A stretch of DNA of 64,000 nucleotides from Diphasiastrum complanatum (taxonomy: Eukaryota > Streptophyta > Lycopodiopsida > Lycopodiales > Lycopodiaceae). Of the stretch, positions 9,053-22,300 are shown in pieces (the first letter of the stretch is position 1; the number at the start of each line of letters is the position of its first letter). The stretch covers positions 26,575,253 to 26,639,252 of the forward strand of contig CM055104.1 of assembly GCA_029204225.1 (NCBI GenBank), given 5' to 3'. The notes beneath the pieces were generated by a model, which was not told the origin of the DNA, made no database searches, and worked only from the letters and a program-made list of their open reading frames with translations. The translations under genes were made by a program, and so were the position numbers.

Positions 9053-10480
9053 CTATCTTTGTTCTATGCTATCTATATTTTTCAGATCTTTATTTAGTAT
9101 ACTGACATCATCTGCAGTGCCATTATCATCAGGAGGTGGCTGAAGCCTTGCCCTCGCCAATATGCTCAGGATAATTTCTTGCCTGAATCTGTACACCTGG
9201 GTTGTTGTGTATTCAGGAAGTTTAAATTGCAAGAAAGAATATTCATGTTAGTTACGGTTAAAAAATTTCCAGAATTGAAAAATTAATCACGATTCCAAAA
9301 CCAAGAATAAATTACCTTTGAAATATCAACATCATGTTGAAGGATGAACCACTCAAAAAATAACTTTGCATTTCACAAAGTGTACCACCCACAGCTAAAT
9401 GGATCGTTTTACAGGGGTGAATGCAAAAAAAGTTCAGCACACAAGACATCAATGAAGAAAAACCAAACAATGAATAGAATACATTAAAATGTTGATTTTA
9501 AATTGTTGATGAGATGGATAGGATTAACCTCCAGACTGTAGATCTTCCATTCAGCTTTCTCGTTTGGAATGTATTTACATATAATTGGCAGGATCAAGTC
9601 AATATCCTTATGTGTATTTCTAGCCGAATTCATCTTTACACAAAAAATTTGATATTATTATCTACAGATTACTTGATAGAGATCAGGTTTAAGCTCCAGT
9701 GCTCACTGCAAAATAAAATAGAGAGTCCATTAGCTGCAATTCTGAGGAATATTTCCAATGATAATGCTAATGATAAAGCTATTAACAGCAAAAAGCATAT
9801 GAAATGTCTTACTCGTTATGATATGGCACAAGCAGGTATCTGGTTAGTGGTGTGTATCCACTAAGCAGACACACTGCCAAGTTATCGTTATTCTCTTTAA
9901 GGACCTGAAGCAAAAAATTGCTGAGAACCAAAAATTCTAAATAAGAATCTCTTGCAATGTCAAATTGCAAGAGTTGGACTCCTGACTCTATCATGTGATC
10001 ACTGATAGAAGCCCGTCTGTTTTTCATATCCAATGAATCAATAACCCTGTAATTTATACTAAAATCAAGTTCTTCTAATATAAAACAAAATGGAATTCCA
10101 ATGAACTATCTACAGCATCAGATATGTCACTCTCAAATTTTAGATATTCATCCAAATCTATATATGTATAAAAAGCTTTGGGAGGAGGTGGAAGAGAAGT
10201 ATCTACAGGATTAACTGGATTTTTCAAAATGGTTGTAGTTGTATTTAAAATCGAATCCAGTGCCGCAGTATCTACATTTTCAATAGAAGGGATTACTGGG
10301 ATATCTTTCCTCCTGACTTTCTTCAGGGCCCTCTTGGGGGCTGGCTGCTTCCTAGGCCTCTTGGTCGAGAGGTCCGTCCTACCTAAGGGATCGGGTCTGG
10401 GAGCAGATGGCTCACCCATATGTAATTTGGAGTACCTATCCCACATCCTATACAACAGTTGAAAAGATTTTGGCATTAAA
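9053..10480 (-). pseudogene. Ulp1/C48-like cysteine protease gene relic, copy 2 (multi-exon)
   Basis: Read on the minus strand, a Lys/Pro-rich lead (MWDRYSKLHMGEPSAPR..., about 10480-10086) is followed by an exon with LLQFDIARDSYLEFL and LLVPYHN ending at a GTAAGA donor (about 9807). After a 95-bp intron with a TTTTGCAG acceptor comes EHWSLNLISIK, then RNTHKDIDLIL...EWKIYSLEV, then DPFSCGWYT and LFFEWFIL, and a last exon LPEYTTTQVYRFRQEI that runs to a stop at 9053. His in EHW and Cys in SCGWYT fit the Ulp1 catalytic pair; the acidic residue of the triad is not clear. Breaks are a TAA after the His block, a TAA upstream and a TGA downstream of the Cys block, and a lost AG at two acceptors. 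It is more complete than copy 1 and may have been carried by a transposon. Assignment is by eye. Confidence 0.55.
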
Positions 10481-11135
10481 GTACAGACAAGGTGCATAGC
10501 TGATGCAAAATCCATAGCCAAGTTTATATATGAGAATACTATTGTCCATTTTGGATGTCCAATTGAGCTTGTCAATGATCAAGGCACTTGAAACCATCAA
10601 AATCTTATTGGATGAGTTTTTTGTGATCCAATACACCCTATTATCCAAGGGGTAATAACCAAGCTGAATCTTTTACTAAGATTCTATGTTCTATTCTTTA
10701 CCAAAATTATGGAAGCAAGTCAGTTAGATTGAGAGCATAAATTGCGCGGCAACTCTTTGTACATTTAGAACCTCAAATAAAGTCAAAACTAGCCAAATGT
10801 CTTTTCAATTGGTGTGTGGTTAAGATGTGGTGATGCTTGTAGAAATCTTATTACCTTATAAAGGGATCACAACCACAGAACATATGGATGAAGCTAAGTC
10901 GCTCCAATTTTGCCAATGAAGCATTACATAACTTATCCGAAAATCGCTTGTCGGTAGTCCGTGTGTTAGCTACAAAGAAAGCATGTCGATAGGCTTGGCA
11001 TGATTTGCACCTTTACAAAAAAAAAATCTTCAATTTGGAGACCTTGTATTGATGTACAAAACGAAGGTGTTCAAGGGAAAGCTCATTCATTGGAGAAGGC
11101 CCTTACCACATTGTATCTCAAAAAGTAAGTGAATT
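10470..11135 (+). pseudogene. Ty3-gypsy integrase relic (core end and C-terminal part)
   Basis: In broken frames the plus strand reads KFIYENTIVHFGCPIELVN then DQG (second catalytic Asp region). It continues with NQAESFTK (the NGQAE-type region with the catalytic Glu), RTSNKVKTSQMSFQLVCG, ENRLS, AWHDLHL and a VLMYKTKVFKGKL block, which is the usual C-terminal order of plant gypsy integrases. Stops and frame changes are frequent. It overlaps, in antisense, the N-terminal part of the Ulp1-like relic. The part after 10773 is repeated inverted at 13-265. Confidence 0.8.
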
Positions 11136-11894
11136 TAGAGAAATTAATTGGAAGGTCATGTAATACTCCAATCAATGAAAGTGGAAAATGCAAATATTGG
11201 CCACCACATGCTACTTAAAAGTCTTGAAATTAGATAAGAAAGAGAAAATATAGAGAATAAAAAAGGAATTACAAAAAATGGAACAAAATAATACATAAAA
11301 ATTTATGTCTTTGTCTTTATCAGATCAAGTTGTTTTTGCAAAACTTCTTAGGACTTGTATATTACAAGATCAAAATATTCAATTATGTTAGGAACAAAAA
11401 ATAACTCAAATTGCGTAAGAAAGAAACTAAAAATCATTGAAGTTGGCACTTTTGCAAGTAAACGGAGATAAAAACCCTTGCAAGCATCATCATGAGTCTA
11501 GTTTATCTCAATTTGCATTTAGCAAGCTCTATGAAAGTTATTTGCCATCAAAAGACTTAGAAATCAGCTCAACTTAACGAGGGTTTGAAACCTATTAAAT
11601 CTTGGAAACCTTTGCATGTCATGAAAATGCAATTATGAACATTTTCCAAGCATTAAATGAAATCAAAGCATTAAGATTGATCTCGACGAGAGTTGGAATT
11701 ATGTAAAACTCCACACCAAGGTGTCCAAAAATTAGACTTTCTAATGGATAAATGAAAGCTCTTGAGATGCTTGCAAGAGTGATGATATCTCTTTCACTCA
11801 AAGTCTCTACGAAAAATGTTTCGTAGATTAGATCATCATGTTCAAAAATATTGATATTTCCAATATTTTGAACCTCAAACTGGAAACTTTGATA
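11136..11894. other. No recognisable gene
   Basis: AT-rich sequence after the integrase tail, perhaps the 3' non-coding part of the same element. No polypurine tract or LTR border was identified. Confidence 0.4.
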
Positions 11895-12350
11895 TTATGG
11901 ACCTTGGATTGTTTGTCTCATCTCATAGCTAGGACAATTTCCAGCTTGTATATTACAAGTTTCATCACATTCCATTGTACACTCTATACTGAATGTGAAA
12001 CATTCATATAGATCAGTTTTATCCTTGTCTATTACTTCTATTTTGCAAGAAGTCTTAGACAAGTCTTCTGGTTGAACGTAACGCAACAGTTCTTGTGATC
12101 TGAAGGAAGATGAGGTCCTTGAGTAATTTGCCTCATTGACAACTTCATTGTTTGAACTGGCCTTTGTACTGCTCAATTGAAAATCCATATTGGAAACAAA
12201 AATATTGTCATCATAATCCTCCACATCATGTTCATTGTCCTCAGTTGATTTTCGGTGTCCTTGCATGGACATTGTGCTCACATTTGGAATTGTCTTATTT
12301 GGTACAATTAATTCCAAATCAAGCACATGCTTATGATCCACATCTAACAC
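11895..12350 (-). CDS. Unrecognised acidic ORF (151 codons)
   Basis: An open frame on the minus strand encodes a Ser/Asp/Glu-rich product (for example EDNEHDVEDYDDN) with scattered Cys near the end (CTMECDETCNIQ). I see no known domain. It lies between a gypsy tail and a microsatellite, so it may be a retroelement leftover or chance. Confidence 0.25.
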   Translation of the reverse strand: MLDVDHKHVLDLELIVPNKTIPNVSTMSMQGHRKSTEDNEHDVEDYDDNIFVSNMDFQLSSTKASSNNEVVNEANYSRTSSSFRSQELLRYVQPEDLSKTSCKIEVIDKDKTDLYECFTFSIECTMECDETCNIQAGNCPSYEMRQTIQGP

Positions 12351-12400
12351 AAACCATTAACACTACATCCATTAACACTACTCAAGTGAAGTAAAGCTTA

Positions 12401-13857
<1,457 letters not shown>

Positions 13858-14271
13858 ATAATTTCTTTGGGCAACCCCCTCTAGATGTCATTTCGCACTC
13901 GTTAAGAATTGAGCTTGCACCTAGCTTGTCACATGGTCTACAACTCTACGACAACAAAAAAAAAGAAAAAACTTAGATCAAGCCAAAGACAAAGAGGAGA
14001 GCATACCCTCCCTCACCAAGCCATATCATCATCGTCATCAGATACATTTCTTTAAGTAGCCATCCATTTTTTCTCCTGCTGCTGCTGCTGAACTCAAGCG
14101 GAACAAACTTTATTTCAGGTGGCAGGAATACGAGTCTGCCTGTTGGTGGGTAAGTAATCAGCTCACTTCGCCGGCTGCTTCTCTCTATATCGGTACAGAC
14201 AGATAGACGATATACTCTTATCAAGAAGAAGCACTGCAATCATGTGTACATCCACATCCACACCCATCATG

Positions 14272-15255
14272 CAAATTGATGTGTCAACAGTACTCAAGAA
14301 CAATTCAGATCCTATGATTGACGGACAAGTTAAAGATCAAAAGTTTAGCATGATTGAGAATATGTCTGGCAAAGCCCCTTGTCCTGACTGCGATCAGGAG
14401 CTGTATATGAAGCAAAAGCATGCAACAGGAAAACAGGAAAACCCGCATGCAGAGCAGATGGACTTCAATCTTCAAGCTCGATTGCACGAAAATCAAAGCT
14501 CATCTGGATTGTCACCAAGAGGCAATAGCAGTTTTTCTTATACACAACTGATTTTCAATGGCAAAAATGACATAAATCCTCCTGATGAATGTAGCTGCAA
14601 TATGGATGGTAGCCTCAGAGGCCGGCCTGTCCACAAAGCTGATAGTCTTCTCGGTCCGGAAAAGAAAAGGGTTCCACATCACCTGGTTTTAGATCCCGCA
14701 TCCAAAATATCAAGGTGCAATGCAGAGAAGACGAATTTCTTGGACGAATTGGCTTTCCGCGGTACGGCTACATCAGGGCAGACAGATGATAAGAAGTCTA
14801 GCACAGAATGCAGCTGCAATGTGGATATTGGTGGCAAAAAGGGACACGCTTCCTTGAGATCAGAATTACTCTCCGCCAAAATCCCAAAAGGGGATTCTTC
14901 TAATTTATTTAACCTGCATGCAGTTACATCCAACTTAAAAAACTGCAAGAACTTGAAACGCAGTAAGAGTGGCAGCTGGAGCAGCAGCGACGCAGAGAGC
15001 AAGAGATGTAAGCATACTGTTGGTAAGACATACGTCAATAATCTCATCACTGCAGCTTGTGATGAAATAAGGGATGCTGAGGCAACCACAGTATCAAACC
15101 TCGCTCAAGCAAAACAGTGCCTTCAAACTTCTTTTGGCACTTGTTCTTCAGAATGTACAAAAATCTTGGGGCTTGGTCATCATCATGCGTTGAACAGTAT
15201 CATGCAGCTGCCAATATTGAATTCGCTTCCGGATGGCGTCGGCAGCAATCTGTAA
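14272..15255 (+). pseudogene. Unrecognised Cys/Ser-rich protein, copy B (promoterless and truncated)
   Basis: This paralogue of copy A is in the same orientation. The shared start MQIDVSTVLK lies at 14272; an upstream in-frame ATG at 14242 is specific to this copy. It keeps CPDC, both ECSC motifs and the KRSKSGSW region. A TAT to TAA change ends it at 15255, about 29 codons earlier than copy A, although homologous sequence continues to about 15537. A small in-frame loss stands near residue 58. About 200 bp of conserved promoter and leader (CACGTGG and pyrimidine tract) is absent: an A-rich stretch at about 13955-13974 joins directly to GATCAAGCCAAAG. I infer a dying duplicate. Confidence 0.65.
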
Positions 15256-15537
15256 AAGAAGAATGATACCTTCACTGGTTCTCCCTGTTGTTCTTCTGCA
15301 GTGTTGTTCTTCTGCAGCAGGAGCTGCAAACACACCATATGAACATTGTTATGGAGGATGGCTCTCAGGGTGAAAGGCAATGTAGTACCTTGCCACCATC
15401 ATCATAGGTGGCAATTTTTGGAAATTGAGCTCAGCTCATGTTTTTTTTCAATGAAAGGTGCTTTGGTGTGAAGTTGACTCTCAAAGTGTAAGGATGTGAA
15501 TTTTAGATGCATTAAGAGCTCACAAGGAAACACTTAT

Positions 15538-16190
15538 AGAGGCCTAAATAAGTATGACTAAAGGACTGCATTTTGAAGGGTAAATATGGAAGGACACAAA
15601 CCTTAATAAGAAGGCTAGCCCTAAGGAATGAACATTCCAAAAGCCCTATCGGTCTCACCTTAAATTAAACGTTGTAACCTTCCACGTGCTTGCTTCTCAT
15701 TAGAGCAAAGCTGCATGACAAGGATGTCACTTAGGAAATGTACACATGTAATTTTCTCATTGAATGAAATTAGTTAATTAAATTAAATAAAAAATGACAT
15801 ACCGGTTACTAGAGAGCTGCGTTCTCTCGCGCTCGTTCTCTATATGTACTCCATTTACACTTCAATACGATCACCGAGTTTATCAGGAGGTCACAGAGAG
15901 TGTTTGAGTTTTCGAGTCTCTCTTCTCTTTGCTTTCATACGCCTTCTGTTTGCTGGGTACTTCTGTTTATGACAGTTGGTAAGCCTCATCTTGTCGGATG
16001 TGCTTGTGATTGAAACTCTGGTCAGACACTTCTTTAGCCTTGATATTGTCGTATGAGAACTACCGTAAATTCACCGCTAAGATTGTCTTAAAACTCATTG
16101 GTTGTTTGATTGCATGTGTGATTGAATAATCAATTGTGAAAATTGTCAACATTTCCTAGTTAGTTTGAGGCCTAAGCTCATGCATTTGTC
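15538..16190. other. Start of a different element after the copy B break; possible LTR
   Basis: Homology with copy A stops at about 15537 (after AACACTTAT). What follows is unlike copies A and C and leads to a copia gag-protease ORF at 16191, so the junction may be the 5' end of that element. A long terminal repeat is plausible but I could not define its ends. Confidence 0.4.
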
Positions 16191-17156
16191 TTGAGGGTTA
16201 AGTCCTTAGATGATGATCTAGCATGCATTGATGAAAGCATAAAAGATGGTGAAATAGTCCAAGTTATGTTGAATGGTTTGCTAGATGAACATGCTAACCT
16301 TGTGCAAAGTTTTGCCATTCAAAGAGTCTTGCCAAGTGTGGTTGACTTGCAAGAAATCTTATTGGCTGAAGAACATAGGTTGCAATCAAAGCTTGATGGT
16401 GCATCCTTGCAAGGTGGAGGTGAAGAGGCTTTCTTCACAAAAGGTAAAGTCAAGGGCAAAGGTAAAGGCAAAGGGAAATGGTCCAAAGGTGGTAACTTGG
16501 ATCATGATGATCACTCTTCCTCCTCCTCTTCTACTTCTTTTAGAAAGAAAGAAAAGTCAAAGTTCAAGTGCTTTTATTGTGGGATAAAAGGTCATTTTGC
16601 AAATGAATGTCATAAGAAGCAAAGTAATGAAGGTAGCAAGCAAAGCAACTTTTGTACTTCTAATGAGAATCTAGATTCTTGTGATTCTCTCATGATGTGT
16701 TCTTCAAGTCTAATGTCAAGTATAAGTGACAAGGATTCATGGTGGATAGATAGTGGATCTAGTTCACACATGACTAGTCACAAGGAGTTCTTTACTTCTT
16801 TGATCTCTTATGTTGGAACCAAGAAAATGGTTCACATGCCAAATGGTGGTGAGTGTATGATCAAAGGTATTGGCTCAATTCCTATTTGCCTTTCTACTAA
16901 TAGGAATGCAAGGTTTGATGGTGTTCTTTACGTTCCTTCACTTTCAAGGAATTTGCTAAGTGTTGGTCAAATGTTAAAGAAAGGGTACAAGACAAAGTTT
17001 GTTGGGGATGTTTGCTTCATTACTAAGGGAGATGTCTTGATTGCTAGGGCCAATAGTCAAGGTAGACTTTACAAGCTTGATGCATTTGTTATGTCTAACA
17101 AGAGGAAAAAAAATGGATGCTGGTGGTTCTCTCAACTTTCAAAAGTCAATTCCTAG
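16191..17156 (+). pseudogene. Ty1-copia gag (C-terminal part), zinc knuckle and protease
   Basis: In order, the frame shows a gag helix region (LDDDLACIDES...IVQVMLNGL), a Lys/Gly-rich linker, a CCHC zinc knuckle (CFYCGIKGHFANEC, about 16570-16610), and an aspartic protease start with WWIDSGSSSHMT (catalytic D-S-G, about 16741-16776). The typical LYVPSLSRNLLSVGQ block follows, then LYKLDAF. The gag N-terminus lies upstream in other frames or is missing. After LYKLDAF the polyprotein ends without GAG-pre-integrase, integrase, RT or RNase H, so the unit is non-autonomous. The frame itself is well kept for 321 codons, suggesting fairly late decay. Confidence 0.85.
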
Positions 17157-19024
17157 CATCAATAAGATTGGTAGATCTTATGCAAAGTCTAAAGAGATTT
17201 CTTATATCTAATGAGCTTCTTGGAGATAGTTATTGTTGTGCTAACTTGGCAACTTTTGGTGATTCTATGATCAATGTTTTGGATCCATTGGATCTTGAAG
17301 ATGGACTAGTGCTACCTACTAGTCAAATGGAGTCATGTGGTGCTAAATTAGTATCATTTTTGAACTCTTCTACTCATAGATTCCAAGTATTGGTGGCTCT
17401 TCAATGGAACTACATGGCAAGTGCAAAAATGAAAAAGGTAAGAAGAGAGCTAACTTCATCAATGGAGGTGATGAAAACTCTTCTTTGGAAATGGTTGTTG
17501 CTAATGACTTATTTACTCATTTGGAAAGAGATGGTGCTTTGTGCATGTTTGAAGAAAAAGTTTCTTTCGCATATTTATGTGATAAGTCCAAGAAAGCCAT
17601 TTGTGCAGCAAGTGGTGTCACATGTATTCATAAAGAAAGTAGATCAAAAGGTTCTATCATGAGAGATCTCAAGTCAAAAGGGAGAGATGAATGTGAAGTG
17701 TTCAAAGTAGGATGTACTTTGAATGATGCTTTTGTGAATGATCGTGAGGGTTCATTATCATTACCTATATTATTGATTAGAAGTCCAGGTTTGACAAGAA
17801 AAAGTACTTCAATCATTCTTATGTTGAAGGTACTATGTATTCTTTTGATGGCTTCTCATGTTCGAGATTCTTCCATTTCTTATGATGCAACTATCAAGAG
17901 GGAGATTTCTAACTTTTGATGATGTTATGATTGTGGTGGAGTGTTCATGCATGATCAAGATGGCAAAAGGTTGGATGAAGAAGACTACATGGAGCAACTC
18001 AAGTGGCAATTTCTTCAAGACAAGCAAGATCTCATTGGTGAGCTCATTGAGGTTTGGTTTGATTATGTTTGATACTCAACTTATTTTACTCTACTTCATG
18101 TTGGATAGAATTGTAGAAATCTATCTTTTGCTTTATGATGGTGACATTGTTTTCACTAACTATAGTGAAAGGCTGAAATCAAGCAATAACGAAATCTTGT
18201 GGAATGTTAATCATGTGTTTGAGAGGGAGTATCTTCAGAGGTTCAGATCTGAAGATGTTTATAAATGAAAAGTCCTTGATGTTTTATTGGAAGATCAAGA
18301 TGATGATCTTGAATTGCTTCATCAACACCAAGAGGCAAGTAGGAACTGGAAGTTAGTCAAAAGCACCAAAGAGGAGCCACATGGACAAAGCATTTTGGAT
18401 CTATTTTTACAGGTTCTTGAAGGTTTAAGTAAGGTTCTTGGAGCAGCAAGGAAGTGTTCTTTTACTCTACCTTACTTGTTTAATCTCATGTATGAACATT
18501 GTCATGTCAATGTGTTGGAATTGTCAAAATTCAATGAAACTAGTTCCATAGTTTTGCATCCTTTGGATCTTGGAGATAGAATAGTTATCATTGCTGGTTT
18601 TTATGATCAATTACATGCATTCATTCAAATCTTGAAAGATATTGAAGTGGTCAATATGTTTACTTTTGAGCAAAGTTCAAGATCTAGCATCCTAGTGTTG
18701 GCAAATTGGCAAATTGTTGACAATGTAGGATCAAGGGTTGTATGCAAATATTGTGGAGATACTTCAAGTATTTCAAGTTTAGGTTTTGCTCATTCAAATG
18801 GAACAGAGAACACATCATTTTGGCATTCATTCACTCAAGGACTTTCATGGATTGGAGATCTACAAAGGCAAGGTGATGATGGAGGTTCATTCATGGAGAT
18901 ACATGGTGCATTCACTATGGGCATAGTGGAAAGTGAGGAGGCATGCAAAAACTTGTTTGTTACTTTCACTTACAGCTTGTTTTCTGCTGTTTTACAGAAA
19001 ATTCAAAGGTGGATACATGGATGA
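17157..19024 (+). other. Non-pol sequence occupying the pol position of the copia-like element
   Basis: This 1.9 kb has several overlapping open stretches (for example 17404-17919 and 18287-19024) but none reads as integrase, RT or RNase H. The ORF at 18287-19024 (245 codons, phrases such as VVCKYCGDTSSIS and GLSWIGDLQ) is unrecognised. Base composition matches the gag part, so it is probably internal filler of a large non-autonomous element. Confidence 0.4.
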
Positions 19025-19239
19025 ATCCTTTCATTATGATTCTATGTTCTTTTACATGTATCTTGTTCACCATTCTATGTAAAATTGATGTAAGAAATAG
19101 TGAAGCATCCTATATGGACACTATTATCTATATCAATTATGTTGTACTCCATATTGTACATACTAGAACACTTGAGAAGAGATCTATTATCATGATGGAG
19201 ATCATTCTTAGGTTGGAGCAAAGTAGTGCTATGTTCATG

Positions 19240-19352
19240 GTTTATTGTACTCTCTTTCATTCAGTGTGATACAGTGATGGTGTGTTCTTCCTCCTTCTCT
19301 TATGTTGATTTCTTATGATGAATGATTGATAGTGTTTATCAGATCATTGACA
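19240..19352 (+). repeat. 3' part of an LTR, related to the LTR at 26807-27163
   Basis: From GGTTTATTGTACTCTC to CAGATCATTGACA this is closely similar to the end of the LTRs at 27163 and 28883. Upstream of 19240 the similarity is not evident, so the LTR is truncated or recombined. Confidence 0.75.
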
Positions 19353-19364
19353 TGATATCAGAGC
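19353..19364 (+). other. Primer-binding site (one mismatch)
   Basis: TGATATCAGAGC follows the LTR end ...GACA directly. It differs from the usual TGGTATCAGAGC by one base. It marks a 5' LTR, so the copia element with the matching 3' LTR could begin here, 4.9 kb before its gag at 24219. Confidence 0.7.
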
Positions 19365-22300
19365 TTTTTTGATCCTGAGTGCCTAATTACTGGGTTCGGC
19401 TTGTCACTGGCTCCGTACTCAGGTGAGATAGTTCTTCAGAAGAGGTTAAAACAAGAAAACTTACAGTGTTGATGAAAACAGTCTCTTGAGCAGATTGCAG
19501 GCATTGAAGCATGATAGGAAGTGCTTGAACACTCTTTGAAGAGTTTATTCAGAGGATAAGGAGGCAAATACAGTGGGGCAACCATTGGCAACTGACTGGG
19601 ATCAATTTAGTGAACATTTGAGTATTTTGCAGCTTAAGCTGTAGTGAGAGAGTGTGAAGTAGTAACAACTCTACTTACATCATTTTTAGATCATTCTGAG
19701 TGCTGGAAGCTACAATCAAGAGCTGAGAAGCAGATCAACCTTGAAGAAACTCAAACTTGCAAAGAAAAAAAACACAATGTTTGGTGGAAGAAAGTTCAAA
19801 GCAAGCTGTTTTTTCAAGCAAGGGTTTACAGTGCAAAATCATTGATCTTTAGCTGTAGACAACATCTTTTGATGCTATAAAAGGCTGAAGGAGGGTGCCA
19901 TGCTACTGCTAAGAAAGTGCCACAGGGCCGTGGACAACCGCGCTGGTATTAAGGCGCTAGATCCGAATTGCCATAGCTCATTCTCTCTCTCTCTTCCACT
20001 CTCCCACAGGTCGCGGGCTCCCTGGTCGCGGGCTGTTCGCGCGCCGAGTTCAACTTAGTACATAGCATACATAAGTGTCCAGTGTCTCCAAGTGCAAGCT
20101 TCAACGCACCAAATTTATCCACATCGTCGGATTTTGATCAGGATAACTGAAGAATTATAAAACGACCCCCAAATAGACTGCCAATATAAGGAAATGCTAA
20201 TGGAAGTCGGTCTATACCACAATTACAGCGCAAGCTCCATTGGGTATGGAGTCAAAAATAAGGCCGTTCATGATCACAGGCACTTTCAATGGCTATCGGC
20301 AAGGCAAATTCCTAACGGTCTACCGACAATTTTCAGATAGCCTACGGAACTCTGAAATAGACAAGAACCATTCCACTATGGAAAGCCATGACCTTCAGGA
20401 AGCTAAATGGGCTATTAGGATTTCCCTCAATCAGTAGGCTTTTACACATTCGTTAGAAGTTCTTAATAATAGGAGCAAGTATTTACAAAGTTCAGCAATT
20501 AGAGAGCACTATAGTTGCTCAATCAAAGCAGCGTAATTTTATGGTTCACAAATAGCACTTTGTTTTACTATGTAATCATAGACAAAATCTTCAAGAATTA
20601 AGACGTGGGTCAGTTAGTGAAAGAGATATAGGCTTAGTGTTTCCCTTAGTGCGGCTAGACTGCTTTCACAACTGCCTGGCGTCCTGCTATCGGACAAATG
20701 CCAAACAGGTAAGTAAAGTGCTCTAAGAAAAGTAATGGGAAAACAATTAGGCTTGCACAAAAGGGAATGAACTCTAGTGGCGGATCTCTTTCCCATCAGT
20801 CCACAGACCCACACGCATGTTAGAAACAATAAAGATAGGAAATAAATCGTAGACAGGTAGGAATCGGGCTCAGATCAGCCTGTGAGATGGGTGCACACAG
20901 ACAGAGAGCAAGCCACAAGCTGGAAAAGGGCCACAGATCAAAAACGTGGACAATAGGTAAAGGGCTTGCCCCAAAGAAATGGCACGAGGCAGAGATAGGA
21001 AGAATAGGCCGCAACACCACCCCATACGAAACTAGACTGGGCTTGCACGGATAGGGGGCAAGGCAATGCACAAACAACCAATTTTATAGTATCCTTTAAT
21101 CCGACTCAAGCACCCATGATATGATGATTTGTATCAAGTCGAGGACGTTAAGGAGGAGTGTGGGACATGGGTTTTCAATAGTCCATATGCTCTTTCATAG
21201 AGATACTTTAATATGCGGAGTCAGGCCAAAGGCAAAAACCTTTTGTGAATTATACCTCAGACTAGGGTTTATTCGAATGTCAATCAAAGGCTGTGCATGA
21301 ACAGGGTTATAGCTTGCTCAATTGGTAAGCACAGATAGGCTTCAAAGGCACAGATCTTCAAGGTTTCTATATCTTGGCAGACGGAAGAGAGGGCCGCAGG
21401 CGGGTAGGCCTCCGGTAACTAGAAGGGGCCTGTAGAAGGCATGAGCAGGCCGTTGGTAGAGGAAAGAAACCGCAGGCAGGTTTTTTCTCCACGCAGACAG
21501 ATTTAGGTAGGGAGCGTGGCCAGGCAGGGCAGCGAAGAGGGAGAGTCAACGGGCCACAGGCAGAGGCTGGGCGCAGACAGGGTGTTTGGGATGCACAGAT
21601 CCGTAGGCAGATTCTTGGAAGGGAATCGCAGGTCAGCATCTCATCTGCTTTGATTAATACAGCTAAACCGCGCTTCATGTGTAATCCAACGTGCTTTTCA
21701 AAACCACAATGATCAAACATGCCATCAACATGAGAGGTCGGGCTGTCAAATCTTCAACGCTATTGTTTCAACACAAAGATTTAATAAAAGAGCCACTCGC
21801 AGACAGACAAAACTAGTTCAGGGCATCAGCGATGGCCTCTCCTTCACAGATTCAACGACCAGAGATCAGAGAAGAGGATCCTCAGGTTGCAGGAAAAGAA
21901 AGAGCAGGACCGCAGGGCAATGTGTGAGGGCATAGGCCAGTGATGGGCGCAATCAGGTGGGAAGATGGTCAGACACAGCTCTTTCTACCACGCAGGCAGG
22001 GTAAGGCCTCAAACTAGCGATTTCCACAGGGATGGTACACTTCTGCAAATCAGCGACTGCCTACCAGTGATTTCAAGGCAAAAGAGGCTCTATGTCTAAT
22101 GGCAAACAGGGTCTAGTCCACAGAGACTCCTAGAGGCTTCTAACCCAGCAGCTTCAGAGGGAGTGAATGATGTAAATCCCTTTTGGGTAGAGTTTCAAAA
22201 GCCTTCCTAAACAGTGAAATATTAGAAGAAATCTTTGATACGGCTGGGTATCCTTCTTTGAGTAATAAGCAATCCAAACAAACTTCTCAAATATTCCCAA

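Noticed and set aside
9514-9864. 116-codon plus-strand frame in the right inverted-repeat arm
   Set aside because: It is antisense to the Ulp1-like exons and their introns.
21367-21720. 117-codon minus-strand frame, Pro/Leu/Cys-rich
   Set aside because: It lies in the CAGGCAG-rich zone where composition keeps the complement open; no motif was recognised.
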